DNA from: Candidatus Taylorbacteria bacterium RIFCSPHIGHO2_01_FULL_51_15
GTDB lineage: Bacteria; Patescibacteriota; Minisyncoccia; Phycocordibacterales; UBA10002
Length of the DNA stretch: 33,606 nucleotides
Direction of reading: 5' to 3'
Assembly: GCA_001820935.1 (NCBI GenBank)
Contig: MHRI01000009.1
Span: forward strand, 1 to 33,606
Of this stretch, positions 15,605 through 22,741 are shown in pieces. Under the pieces are notes generated by a model that searched no databases, was not told the origin of the DNA, and worked only from the letters and a program-made list of their open reading frames with translations. The stretch's first letter is position 1; each line of letters begins with the position of its first letter. The position numbers were made by a program, and so were the translations under genes.

Positions 15605-16132
15605 ATGTTTAGTGACCCTCAACACTCCATCTCCCAATTCGACCTCCAAAGCGGCAATCACGTCGCTGATCTTGGGGCGGGGGTCGGGACCCTCTCGGTT
15701 ATCATCGCGAAGGCGGTGGGGGAGGCCGGTAAAGTGTACGCCATCGAGATTCAAAAACCGCTTCTCGAAAAACTGAAAAACCACGCGAAAGAGGCGCGAG
15801 TTCACAATGTTGAGGCGCTCTGGGGCGATATCGAACGCGAAAACGGCACGCATCTCAAAGCAGGGACGGTTGATGCCGCTGTCGCCTCAAATGTGCTTTT
15901 CCAAATTGAGCATAAAGAGGGCTTTGTCGAGGAAGCAAAGCGGATTTTAAAGCCCGGTGGACGCCTGCTACTTATAGAGTGGAGCGAGTCATTCGGAGGT
16001 ATGGGACCGCATAAAGATCATGTGATTTCGGAAAAGTCAGCGCGAGCACTTTTCGAACAAGCAGGTTTCGAGTTCGTCAAGAGTATCGAGGCGGGAGAGC
16101 ACCACTACGGGCTCATTTTTAAGAAAAAATGA
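15605..16132 (+). CDS. class I SAM-dependent methyltransferase
   Basis: 175 aa. Rossmann motif I is VADLGAGVGTLSVIIAKAVG (about residues 21-40). The acidic end of strand 2 is KVYAIEIQ, and motif II/III follows as VDAAVASNVLFQIEHK with RILKPGGRLLLIEW. The overall pattern resembles UbiE/Methyltransf_11 proteins that act on small molecules. The substrate cannot be told from sequence. The gene stands alone between gyrA and the solute-binding protein. Confidence 0.85.
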   Translation: MFSDPQHSISQFDLQSGNHVADLGAGVGTLSVIIAKAVGEAGKVYAIEIQKPLLEKLKNHAKEARVHNVEALWGDIERENGTHLKAGTVDAAVASNVLFQIEHKEGFVEEAKRILKPGGRLLLIEWSESFGGMGPHKDHVISEKSARALFEQAGFEFVKSIEAGEHHYGLIFKKK

Positions 16133-16135
16133 GCA

Positions 16136-16275
16136 GTACACAAAACACAATACACGAAAACCAAACGGATATACCAAAGTACAGTATCCAAAAAAGCCAA
16201 ACGAGAAAGCAGGATTTGCGTTTTGGGAAATTTGTGCTTTGTTTGGATTTTGTGTCGTCTGTGTTTTGTGCCGTT
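16136..16275. repeat. imperfect long hairpin, CCAAAC/GTTTGG family, copy 3
   Basis: The left arm ACACAAAACACAATACACGA, running on into AAACCAAAC, pairs well with the right arm GTTTGGATTTTGTGTCGTCT, running into GTGTTTTGTG. This is the best-paired of the three copies. It separates the methyltransferase from the solute-binding protein. Confidence 0.75.
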
Positions 16276-16324
16276 TAAAGGTGGTGGTGTACACATTCTT
16301 GATTTCATTCCCAATCCTTTTTGA

Positions 16325-16330
16325 TATACT
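16325..16330 (+). promoter_or_regulatory. -10 box of the solute-binding protein gene
   Basis: TATACT lies 9 nt before the GTG at 16340, so the message would start almost at the start codon. A -35-like TTGATT lies further away than usual. Confidence 0.4.
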
Positions 16331-16339
16331 TATCTTACC

Positions 16340-17599
16340 GTGAACAGCTTCCAGACCATCATCCTCGGCATTTTCGGCCTCTTCATCATCGCCGGCTTTC
16401 TTGTGATCGCTACCGTTAAGGCGAGGGGAGGGCCTGAAGTCATCACCATTTCAATGTGGGGAAGCATGGAGCGGGAGGCCGTGGAAGGCGTGGCTCGGGA
16501 GTTCCTCGATGATAAAAAGCTGAAGCTCTCCTATACAGAAGTATCCGAAACCTCTCTCGACGAGAAACTCCTCGAAGCGCTCGCGGCGGGACGCGGCCCC
16601 GATATGCTCCTCCTTCCCCTCGAACTCCTCCTTCGCTACAAGGACAAAATACAACTCATTCCATACGCAACCTATACCGAGCGGACGTATAAAGACACGT
16701 TTATACAAGAAGGCGACCTCTTCCTCTCTCCGCAGGGAATCTACGCGCTCCCGTTTTCGGTAAACCCGCTGGTGATGTACTTCAACCGAGATCTTCTCGA
16801 CGAGGCGGGGATGCCCGAAGCGCCACGGTTCTGGGACGAGTTTCTCCTCCTGGGACAGAGCATCAGCACGCAAGATGATTCCGGCGATCTCTCGCAAAGC
16901 GCAGTCGCGCTCGGAGAATACCGCAACATACACTTCGCTCGCGAAATCCTCGCCGCACTCTTCCTCCAGGGCGGGAACCCCATCGTCCGTTCGGGACCCT
17001 CGGGTACTCGCGTCACGCTTAGCGAAAGCGGTATGTCGGCGATTCTCGATTTCTATACCGAATTCGCCAATCCGCTGAAGCCAAGCTACTCGTGGAACCG
17101 CTCGCTTCCACCCTCGAGGGAGGCGTTTCTCGCCTCGAATCTCGCCGTCTACTTTGGACTCGGAAGCGAATACGCCGACATCGAACAGGGAAACCCCAAT
17201 CTCAATTTCGATATCGCGCTCTTTCCTCGGCCTCGGAGCGCCAGTGTGGGGATCACCTACGGGAAGCTCACGGGGGTCGCCCTCCTTCGGGTCGCGAAGA
17301 ATCCCGGGGCCGCCTTCGAGGTCGCGCACCTTCTCACCAGCGTCGCGGCGGCGAAGCGCTTAAGCGCGGGCACGAATCTCCCGCCGGTACAAAGGAGCCT
17401 CCTTGCGGAAAAGCCCACAGATGCCTACGGAGCCATTTTGTACGATTCCGCCATACGAGCGCGAGGGTTTCTCGATCCGAACCCGAAAGTCTCCGCGCAG
17501 GCGTTCGCTACTATGGTAGAATCGGTGACAAACGGAGAGGCACGGAGCGGCGAAGCGCTCCAAAGGGCGCAGAAAGTGTTGCAAGCAGCGGTGAGGTGA
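16340..17599 (+). CDS. family 1 extracellular solute-binding protein, membrane anchored
   Basis: 419 aa from a GTG. An uncleaved-looking helix (about residues 6-27, TIILGIFGLFIIAGFLVIA) has no lipobox Cys, so it should anchor the protein. The body follows the maltose/sugar-binding fold of ABC importers: ITISMWGSMEREAVEGV, LLEALAAGRGPDMLLLPLEL, IYALPFSVNPLVMYFNRDLL, and AGMPEAPRFWDEFLLLGQSI. No permease or ATPase is nearby. In CPR genomes such proteins often stand beside pilin-like genes, as here; a role in surface capture is conceivable but unproven. A hairpin (TGAGGTGAC-AAA-GTCACCTCA) overlaps its stop codon. Confidence 0.88.
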   Translation: MNSFQTIILGIFGLFIIAGFLVIATVKARGGPEVITISMWGSMEREAVEGVAREFLDDKKLKLSYTEVSETSLDEKLLEALAAGRGPDMLLLPLELLLRYKDKIQLIPYATYTERTYKDTFIQEGDLFLSPQGIYALPFSVNPLVMYFNRDLLDEAGMPEAPRFWDEFLLLGQSISTQDDSGDLSQSAVALGEYRNIHFAREILAALFLQGGNPIVRSGPSGTRVTLSESGMSAILDFYTEFANPLKPSYSWNRSLPPSREAFLASNLAVYFGLGSEYADIEQGNPNLNFDIALFPRPRSASVGITYGKLTGVALLRVAKNPGAAFEVAHLLTSVAAAKRLSAGTNLPPVQRSLLAEKPTDAYGAILYDSAIRARGFLDPNPKVSAQAFATMVESVTNGEARSGEALQRAQKVLQAAVR

Positions 17600-17616
17600 C
17601 AAAGTCACCTCAAATT

Positions 17617-17741
17617 TCTCTAATTTCTAATTATCCTAATTAATCTAAAGAAATCCCAATTCCTAAATCCCTAATTGAAACTTGGATATTCCCGGCATTT
17701 TTTAGGTCAATTAGAACAATTAGGTCAATTAGGTTAATTGC
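17617..17741. repeat. CTAATTTCTAATT hairpin repeat, copy 2
   Basis: The outer arms (TCTAATTTCTAATT and AATTAGAACAATTAGG) pair. The central block 17651-17727 is nearly identical to 18909-18985, with only a few substitutions. The copy ends about 4 nt before the ATG at 17746. Confidence 0.85.
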
Positions 17742-17745
17742 TATC

Positions 17746-18252
17746 ATGTTCCGACTTTCCCTCCTCCCATTTTTCGCACTCCTTGCTATACTTTATATAG
17801 CGACTCCGTACGTCGTTGTCGCGGGGGATATTCCAGCGGGGGAGAATACCTACGAAGACTCATACGTGCCGTGTGGGACGAAGGATGTTCAAACCTATCA
17901 TCCAGACACTAAAACGTACACGGGAAGCGCGGCAAGTCCCGAACCAGACGACATCGTGGATAATCCATGCGGATTTGGTGACGTGCTTGTACTCGCGCAG
18001 CGTCTCATCATGGGCTGGATCATTGCCGGAGTCACCTTCGCCACCATGGGCTTTGCCTACGCGGGGTACCTCTACATTACGGCCATGGGGTCGGAGGAAA
18101 AAGTTAGCCACGCGCATTCTATCTTTACCAAGACCACATGGGGATTTGTGTTCATGCTCTCCGCCTGGCTCATCGCCTATACGCTCGAAACCATCTTTCT
18201 TAAAGAAAGTTTCCGAGAGGAGCATTCATTTTTGGAAGGTGTGGATGACTAG
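17746..18252 (+). CDS. type IV secretion pilin-like protein 1
   Basis: 168 aa. A signal peptide (about residues 1-26, ending YVVVAG) is followed by a polar region with two Cys (VPCGTKDV, NPCGFGD) and two hydrophobic helices (about 90-112 and 127-148). The helices are joined by the short charged turn MGSEEKVSHAHS. This two-helix layout is that of TrbC/VirB2-type pilins (T4SS_pilin families). It is the first of seven consecutive genes of this type. The long Cys-containing N-terminal part is not shared by most of the others. No other T4SS component is in the window. Confidence 0.75.
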   Translation: MFRLSLLPFFALLAILYIATPYVVVAGDIPAGENTYEDSYVPCGTKDVQTYHPDTKTYTGSAASPEPDDIVDNPCGFGDVLVLAQRLIMGWIIAGVTFATMGFAYAGYLYITAMGSEEKVSHAHSIFTKTTWGFVFMLSAWLIAYTLETIFLKESFREEHSFLEGVDD

Positions 18253-18257
18253 CGACT

Positions 18258-18302
18258 CCGTATCTCCTCTCCCCCCTTGGAAAGGGGGAGACCAAGAGGG
18301 GG
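18258..18302. repeat. C-rich palindromic repeat between pilin genes 1 and 2
   Basis: CTCCCCCCTTGG-AAAGGGGGAGA with the flank AGAGGGGGTTGAAC. In reverse complement it matches the copy at 4764-4799 over its whole length. Confidence 0.8.
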
Positions 18303-18353
18303 TTGAACACTCTTTTCTCAAGACTTCCCAACGATTTCAATCATAAGGCCACT

Positions 18354-18863
18354 ATGAACCAAACACCAAAGCATTCGTTCCTTTCCTCCTGCCGCAGATT
18401 TCTGGCCACCTCGTTTTTGCTCACCTTTTCGCTTTCTTTCGTTACAGCCTTAGCGTTCTCATTTCTCCCGACGGATGTCTTTGCATACGATCCACGTTGT
18501 AAAACCGATTTTAATTATTCTCAGTCGCATCAAGCGGAATGTCTTGTGGTGGCGAATGAGGACTGCTCCGACGGCAAACTCTGCAACCCGATCAAGTTCC
18601 CCAACCTAACCGCTTTCTTCCTTGAAATTGTGAATACCGTCGTGCAGTACGGCGCCCTGCTTATCGTATTTTTCATCGTCTTCGCCGGCTTTAAATTTGT
18701 CACCGCGCAGGGCAACAGCGAGAAAGTGAGTGAGGCGCGAAAAATGCTCACCTGGGTAATCGTCGGGGCATTCGTGCTCCTGGGCGTCTATGTCATTCGC
18801 GCCGCTATCTGCGGGACGATCGGCCAGCTTGGCATCACGAATGTGTGTGAGGAAGCGAAATGA
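18354..18863 (+). CDS. type IV secretion pilin-like protein 2
   Basis: 169 aa from the ATG at 18354; 17 more codons are open upstream. A long signal sequence (about residues 15-43, cut near TDVFAYD) is followed by a Cys-rich polar region (PRCKTDF, AECLVVANEDCSDGKLCNP). Two helices come next (about 90-115 and 130-152), linked by TAQGNSEKVSEARKML. The turn motif GNSEKVSEARK is shared with pilin-like protein 3 (GDSEKVAEGRK). A pilin or membrane-channel subunit is inferred from the family. Confidence 0.75.
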   Translation: MNQTPKHSFLSSCRRFLATSFLLTFSLSFVTALAFSFLPTDVFAYDPRCKTDFNYSQSHQAECLVVANEDCSDGKLCNPIKFPNLTAFFLEIVNTVVQYGALLIVFFIVFAGFKFVTAQGNSEKVSEARKMLTWVIVGAFVLLGVYVIRAAICGTIGQLGITNVCEEAK

Positions 18864-18874
18864 TAGTATTAGAA

Positions 18875-19003
18875 TTATTCTAATTTCTAATTACCATAAT
18901 TATTCTGGGGAAATCCCAATTCCTAAATCCCTAATTGAAACTTGGATATTTTCGGCATTCTTTAGGTCAATTAGAATAATTAGATTAATTAGATCAATTT
19001 TAC
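18875..19003. repeat. CTAATTTCTAATT hairpin repeat, copy 3
   Basis: Nearly identical in its core to copy 2. Arms TTCTAATTTCTAATTACC and AATTAGAATAATTAGATT pair. It ends 4 nt before the ATG at 19008, 31 nt before the preferred start at 19035. Confidence 0.85.
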
Positions 19004-19034
19004 TGTAATGCTTCGTAATCTAAGCCCTGCGACA

Positions 19035-19367
19035 ATGAAAACTATCTTCTATTTCAGCATTTTTCTTCCCCCTGTTCTTACTTCTGCCGACACGATCAAG
19101 ATTTTCAACACGCCAAACGAGGATCTCAACTTCACCTCATTTGCGAATAGGATCGGGGATATCGCGAATGTCATCATTCCGTTCCTTATCGGGGTGGCGT
19201 TTGTCGTGGTAATCTGGGGTATCTTCAAATATGTGATGAATGCGGGCGATTCGGAGAAGGTTGCGGAGGGACGTAAGGTAATCCTCTACGGCATCATCGC
19301 GCTTTTCCTCATGCTTTCTTTCTGGGGGTTTGTTATGATTGTGAGTAACAGTTTGTTCGGCGAGTAA
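19035..19367 (+). CDS. type IV secretion pilin-like protein 3
   Basis: 110 aa from the ATG at 19035, which gives a clean signal peptide (MKTIFYFSIFLPPVLTSADT); an ATG at 19008 would add nine residues. The helices are about residues 45-65 (NVIIPFLIGVAFVVVIWGIF) and 82-104, joined by NAGDSEKVAEGRKVI. The phrase IPFLIGVAFVVVIWGIFKYV is the core shared by proteins 3, 4, 5 and 7. Likely a small membrane pilin subunit. Confidence 0.78.
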   Translation: MKTIFYFSIFLPPVLTSADTIKIFNTPNEDLNFTSFANRIGDIANVIIPFLIGVAFVVVIWGIFKYVMNAGDSEKVAEGRKVILYGIIALFLMLSFWGFVMIVSNSLFGE

Positions 19368-19373
19368 GTACCA

Positions 19374-19410
19374 ATCCGCCTCCGCCAGTCGGCGGATGGC
19401 GGAGGCGGAT
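19374..19410. repeat. GC-rich 14-bp hairpin between pilin genes 3 and 4
   Basis: ATCCGCCTCCGCCA (19374-19387) and its exact complement (19397-19410) flank a 9-nt loop. The ATG at 19409 falls in the right arm, which argues against it as the start of the next gene. Confidence 0.85.
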
Positions 19411-19423
19411 GGCGGAGCGAATC

Positions 19424-19957
19424 ATGCGAATAGTTACGAATAAGATCAAAGATTTTTTCTGTCATTCCCGCATCAGCGGGAATCCAGCTGCTTTAGTGGT
19501 TGCATTGCTGTTTTTGTTCGGAATGGTTTTCGTACCTGCCGGTTATGTATCTGCGAGTCACCCTTGCGTTAACGAAGTATCAGACCCGAATGACGCTCAT
19601 CCCTGTGAACAGGTTGCGGGCTCACTTCCAAGTGACAACCTTACGGACGCAGGGGATAATAACGGCGAAATCACCAGCATACAGGGGCTCCTTTCACGGA
19701 TTAACGCCCTCCTCAACACTATTGTCCCGTTTATTGTGGGGCTCGCAGTCTTCGTCATTATATGGGGGGTCTTCCAATATGTGACGAGAGCCGGAGACGA
19801 GGAAAAACGCGCCGAGGCGAAGCTCTTTGTCGTCTGGGGCGTGGTGTTTGTCTTTATCATGGTGTCAATCTGGGGGCTCGTGAACATTCTTGTGAATACT
19901 TTCGAGCTACGGAAGAGTCCCGTACCGGTCGGGTCAGTGTTTCCTAGTAGCGAGTAA
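19424..19957 (+). CDS. type IV secretion pilin-like protein 4
   Basis: 177 aa from the ATG at 19424; the ATG at 19409 is inside a hairpin repeat. The signal peptide n-region contains CHSRISGNPA, encoded by a widespread genomic palindrome (19464-19483), before the hydrophobic stretch LVVALLFLFGMVFVPAGYVSA. A polar region with two Cys (SHPCVNE, HPCEQV) follows, then helices at about 108-130 and 147-170. The segment IVPFIVGLAVFVIIWGVFQ is followed by YVTRAGDEEKRAEAK, and the end NILVNTFELRKSP closely matches proteins 5 and 7, so these three are recent duplicates. Confidence 0.78.
   Translation: MRIVTNKIKDFFCHSRISGNPAALVVALLFLFGMVFVPAGYVSASHPCVNEVSDPNDAHPCEQVAGSLPSDNLTDAGDNNGEITSIQGLLSRINALLNTIVPFIVGLAVFVIIWGVFQYVTRAGDEEKRAEAKLFVVWGVVFVFIMVSIWGLVNILVNTFELRKSPVPVGSVFPSSE
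19464..19483. repeat. ATTCCCGC palindrome inside the pilin 4 signal peptide
   Basis: ATTCCCGC-ATCA-GCGGGAAT. This is the core of a repeat known from many bacterial genomes that translates as HSRxSGNP. Here it is read in frame within a signal peptide. Confidence 0.85.
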
Positions 19958-19974
19958 TTTAAGAGATGAAGGAA

Positions 19975-20095
19975 ATGAAATATGGACCATGGACTATGAA
20001 ATATGAACTATGAACTATGGACTATGAAATATGGGTGTATGGTAAACAGCCACGTCCTCGCAGTGAGGGTTGTTTCTCCCTTAGTAAAGGGAGCA
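19975..20095. repeat. ATGAAATATGG-type words and C-rich palindrome, intergenic
   Basis: 19975-20035 is a run of variants of ATGGACTATGAAATATGAAC. It is followed at 20077-20095 by the short palindrome CTCCCTTAGTAAAGGGAG. The 207-nt gap between pilin genes 4 and 5 holds no gene. Confidence 0.65.
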
Positions 20096-20164
20096 CTGCC
20101 TTCTTAGGCAGGAGGGATGTTTCCCCCAAGATAACGCAAGAAATTTAACTCTAACTAAACAACC

Positions 20165-20509
20165 ATGACCATTTCCGGATTTCTCGATCAAGTGCGCGGA
20201 GTTATTGACGCTATTGTCCCCTTCATCATCGGACTCGCGGTCTTTGTGGTGATCTGGGGCATCCTGCGCTACGTCACGCACGCCGCGGATGAAGAGAAGC
20301 GCGCTGAAGCGAGACAGTACATTATCTACGGGATTATCGGTGTCTTTTTCATGCTCTCTATCTGGGGATTTGTGAACATCCTCTACAACACCTTTGATCT
20401 CGATAGGAACATCAGCCCAGGTCAAATTCCGGAGGTTCCACAGCTTACAGGGAGTGATACTGAAAGCGATTGTGATTGGAATCTCGATGGCGAGAATGAC
20501 TGCGAGTAA
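20165..20509 (+). CDS. type IV secretion pilin-like protein 5
   Basis: 114 aa, without a signal peptide; it starts almost at the first helix (MTISGFLDQVRGVIDAIVPF). The helices are about residues 15-37 and 54-77, linked by THAADEEKRAEARQYI. The acidic C-terminus (about 85-114, SDTESDCDWNLDGENDCE) has two Cys and looks like a calcium-binding or thrombospondin-type-3-like D-x-D-x-D stretch. That tail is unique in the array. The helix and turn motifs match proteins 4 and 7. Confidence 0.75.
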   Translation: MTISGFLDQVRGVIDAIVPFIIGLAVFVVIWGILRYVTHAADEEKRAEARQYIIYGIIGVFFMLSIWGFVNILYNTFDLDRNISPGQIPEVPQLTGSDTESDCDWNLDGENDCE

Positions 20510-20532
20510 GACTTCCTTATGGGACTTTTAAC

Positions 20533-20880
20533 ATGATTACTACCTTCAAGAACTATTTGGCAAGGGGGAGTGCCGTATTTCTCCTAAGCGCTCCGCTCCG
20601 CCTGTTCGCGCAGCTGGAAAATCCGCCTGAAAACGTTACCGAGCTCCTTAACGACATCAGCACCTATATCCTGAACCCCATCATCTTCACGCTCTTTACG
20701 GCCGCGTTCGTCGTCTTTATCTGGGGGCTTGTTCAGTTCGTGGCACATCTCGACAACGAGGAGGCCCGCGATACCGGCGGCAAGCACATGCTCTGGGGGA
20801 TCATCGGAATGGCGATCATGGCAGGAGTCGTCGGTATCGTGGCGATCATCCAAAACACCATCGCGCAGATTGGAGGGTGA
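20533..20880 (+). CDS. type IV secretion pilin-like protein 6
   Basis: 115 aa. A signal peptide (about residues 1-27, ending LRLFAQ) precedes two helices (about 47-72, IFTLFTAAFVVFIWGLVQFV, and 86-110). The turn between them, AHLDNEEARDTGGKHM, differs from the DEEKRAEAK type, so it is a more distant member. It is 23 nt from the preceding gene. The protein ends right after the second helix. Confidence 0.72.
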   Translation: MITTFKNYLARGSAVFLLSAPLRLFAQLENPPENVTELLNDISTYILNPIIFTLFTAAFVVFIWGLVQFVAHLDNEEARDTGGKHMLWGIIGMAIMAGVVGIVAIIQNTIAQIGG

Positions 20881-20882
20881 AG

Positions 20883-20956
20883 AGATGAATTATGAAGTGA
20901 GAGGGACCATGAAATCATGAAATATGGTACATTTTCCATGGTCCATATTCCATTTT
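20883..20956. repeat. GGACCATG/CATGGTCC hairpin with ATGAAATATGG words
   Basis: GGACCATGAAATC and TTCCATGGTCC can pair around ATGAAATATGG. It lies between pilin genes 6 and 7, in a 196-nt gap. Confidence 0.6.
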
Positions 20957-21076
20957 CTTGGCTGGGGATAACCGACCATTTGCGGTCTGTACCCATAGGT
21001 ATATACTTACAAGGAAATTAACATATATAAAAGGTCGCTTCCTTGATTTTATTTATTAGCTTTTATTAATTTCTAT

Positions 21077-21475
21077 ATGAAGAAATTTGCCATTGCGGCA
21101 TCCTCGTATCTTCTCCCTATCGCTGCGTTTGCAGGTCAAGTGGATACCGGTTCGGACAACATTGCGGACCTTATCACGCAGGTCAACCGGGTGATTAACG
21201 CCATCATCCCATTCATCGTCGGGCTCGCGGTCCTTATCATCATCTGGGGCGTGTTCAACTACATCGCGGGTGCCGGAGACGAAGAGAAACGCGCGCAGGC
21301 CAAGCAATACATCGTCTGGGGTGTCGTTGGAGTCTTTATCATGCTCTCCATCTGGGGACTTGTGAACGTACTCGTTAATAGCTTCGAACTTCGAAAGACG
21401 CCACTTGGTGAAGAACAGTTCCCGAACTTTGACGAAACTATTAATGACCCTCTCGCTCCAGCACGCGACTACTAG
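21077..21475 (+). CDS. type IV secretion pilin-like protein 7
   Basis: 132 aa with a short clear signal peptide (MKKFAIAASSYLLPIAAFAG). Helices are at about residues 46-68 (AIIPFIVGLAVLIIIWGVF) and 84-107, joined by AGAGDEEKRAQAKQYI. The tail NVLVNSFELRKTPL is followed by a polar C-terminus. It closes the seven-gene array and is followed 16 nt later by a strong terminator. Confidence 0.78.
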   Translation: MKKFAIAASSYLLPIAAFAGQVDTGSDNIADLITQVNRVINAIIPFIVGLAVLIIIWGVFNYIAGAGDEEKRAQAKQYIVWGVVGVFIMLSIWGLVNVLVNSFELRKTPLGEEQFPNFDETINDPLAPARDY

Positions 21476-21491
21476 TCTATATAAGTTTCTC

Positions 21492-21521
21492 AAAACAAGC
21501 CGAAAGGCTTGTTTTGTTTTT
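21492..21521 (+). terminator. intrinsic terminator of the pilin array
   Basis: The 10-bp stem AAAACAAGCC/GGCTTGTTTT with a GAAA tetraloop is followed by GTTTTT. Confidence 0.9.
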
Positions 21522-21530
21522 GGTAAATGA

Positions 21531-21563
21531 AAAGCGCCGTGGGGATGTTACCCATGGCGCTCG
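21531..21563 (-). terminator. intrinsic terminator after the lipoprotein gene
   Basis: On the minus strand AGCGCC-A-TGGG pairs with CCCC-A-CGGCGCT, then TTTTC. It lies 22 nt past the lipoprotein stop and faces the pilin-array terminator. Confidence 0.7.
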
Positions 21564-21584
21564 CGGTCTTCTTCTCAACGGTGT

Positions 21585-22550
21585 TTATTGTCGCAATCCG
21601 GATCGAACCCTCCCATCTCCGGCGAGAGCAGCTCCGGCGGAATAGCGAGTCACCCGGACTTCAGGCCTTCCCCTGTAGGCTGGGAGGTTCGGATCAATCG
21701 AAGCGGCGTGCTCACGCGCGCTTCGTTCGAACCCACTCACAGGGACGTTCACCCTACCGCTCACTCTACTAGCGTAGATAAGCGAGGTGCCGGTTCCTCC
21801 CGTCCCAATCGTGGGGAGGAGGAAACTCCGAAGCCCGCCAGCGACAGTGTGCAGAGTCCCTCCAACGCCGGAGTCGCTCCGTCTTGTTCGAACTGCCGGG
21901 ACAGTACCGCTACTATTGCGCGTACCGCCCCCACTCCTCACGGCGGGCACCGAGCCGCTGCTATGCGCACCTTGGCTCCCGGTGGAAACGGACGGCACCA
22001 TACCGCCCCCTCTACTTGTTCTTGTGGATCCGGTCCGAACGGCGGGGGTGGAACTGTCGCGGCTTGTCCCTTGAGCCCCTGTGGTAACGGAAGGCACCGA
22101 ACCACTCCGTATCCTTGAAGTACCCGATCTTACTGAAGGGACGAGCCCCCCGCGGTAACCACCAGACGATCCAATGCCCCCTCCCCAGTTTTGCTGCGGA
22201 GGGTAGGTGGTGACAGGGGAGATGGCCACTGCAGAGTTCTCCACGGCACCAAATGTGCGATGAACATATTCGATCCCAAGTTCTTCCGCCGCATCTCGCC
22301 GAATTCTTTCGGCCTCCATCTCGGCGAGATCTTCCTCCAGACCATTCTGGATACCCTTGAGTTGAATCCGATGACCTCCAAAAAGAGGACCTTTGTCATC
22401 AAGTCTCCGTTTCTCCGGATCCTGGACGAAAGTCGTCCTCCCTTTGATGATGGGCTCCGAGCCAAGCTGTTTGTGCGTCGCACACCCAGTGAAGATGCTG
22501 CTCAGAATGATGAAACTGGCAAAGTACAAAAAGATGTTTTTCTCTTTCAT
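21585..22550 (-). CDS. Ser/Gly/Arg-rich repeat lipoprotein
   Basis: 321 aa. A lipoprotein signal peptide ends in the lipobox IFTGC (Cys 23). A charged, helical stretch follows (about residues 60-95, with LEEDLAEMEAERIRRDAAEE). Next comes a low-complexity region (about 120-245) built of ~20-residue units around VPSVRSG, VPSVTTG, TPAVRTG, VPSVSTG, VPAVRSG and VPAVRT, about six copies. The C-terminal part is Gly/Arg-rich without known motifs. It is probably a surface-exposed, cell-wall- or envelope-associated stalk. No family is recognised. Confidence 0.7.
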   Translation of the reverse strand: MKEKNIFLYFASFIILSSIFTGCATHKQLGSEPIIKGRTTFVQDPEKRRLDDKGPLFGGHRIQLKGIQNGLEEDLAEMEAERIRRDAAEELGIEYVHRTFGAVENSAVAISPVTTYPPQQNWGGGIGSSGGYRGGLVPSVRSGTSRIRSGSVPSVTTGAQGTSRDSSTPAVRTGSTRTSRGGGMVPSVSTGSQGAHSSGSVPAVRSGGGTRNSSGTVPAVRTRRSDSGVGGTLHTVAGGLRSFLLPTIGTGGTGTSLIYASRVSGRVNVPVSGFERSAREHAASIDPNLPAYRGRPEVRVTRYSAGAALAGDGRVRSGLRQ

Positions 22551-22599
22551 GGTTAGATGGTGTTTTCCGAGGTTGTTGGTTTACGGTTTTCTGCCGTTC

Positions 22600-22629
22600 A
22601 TTATATCATGAATTACACCTATAAGTCAA
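22600..22629 (-). promoter_or_regulatory. sigma70 promoter of the lipoprotein gene
   Basis: On the minus strand TTGACT (22624-22629), an 18-nt spacer and a consensus TATAAT (22600-22605). The leader of about 43 nt is A/C-rich (AAACCAACAACC). Confidence 0.8.
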
Positions 22630-22684
22630 GCCTCGGTCGATCCAAAAAATGGCTGGATAGCCTAGTATTTGAACTAGAAAGTAT

Positions 22685-22719
22685 GAAAAAACGCTAGTTC
22701 CTCAGGGAGAAACTAGCGT
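22685..22719 (-). terminator. intrinsic terminator after the 22742-24433 gene
   Basis: Stem ACGCTAGTT/AACTAGCGT with an 11-nt loop, followed by TTTTTTC on the minus strand. A second small stem (GAAGTGGAAA/TTTCCACTTC) overlaps the stop-proximal region. Confidence 0.85.
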
Positions 22720-22741
22720 GAAGTGGAAAGATTTTCCACTT

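Noticed and set aside
16451-17329. 292-codon minus-strand open frame
   Set aside because: It lies wholly opposite the solute-binding protein gene and its Arg/Glu-rich composition is that of a shadow frame.
16340-17599. A complete ABC importer operon
   Set aside because: Only the solute-binding protein is present; the next genes are pilin-like, with no permease or ATPase.
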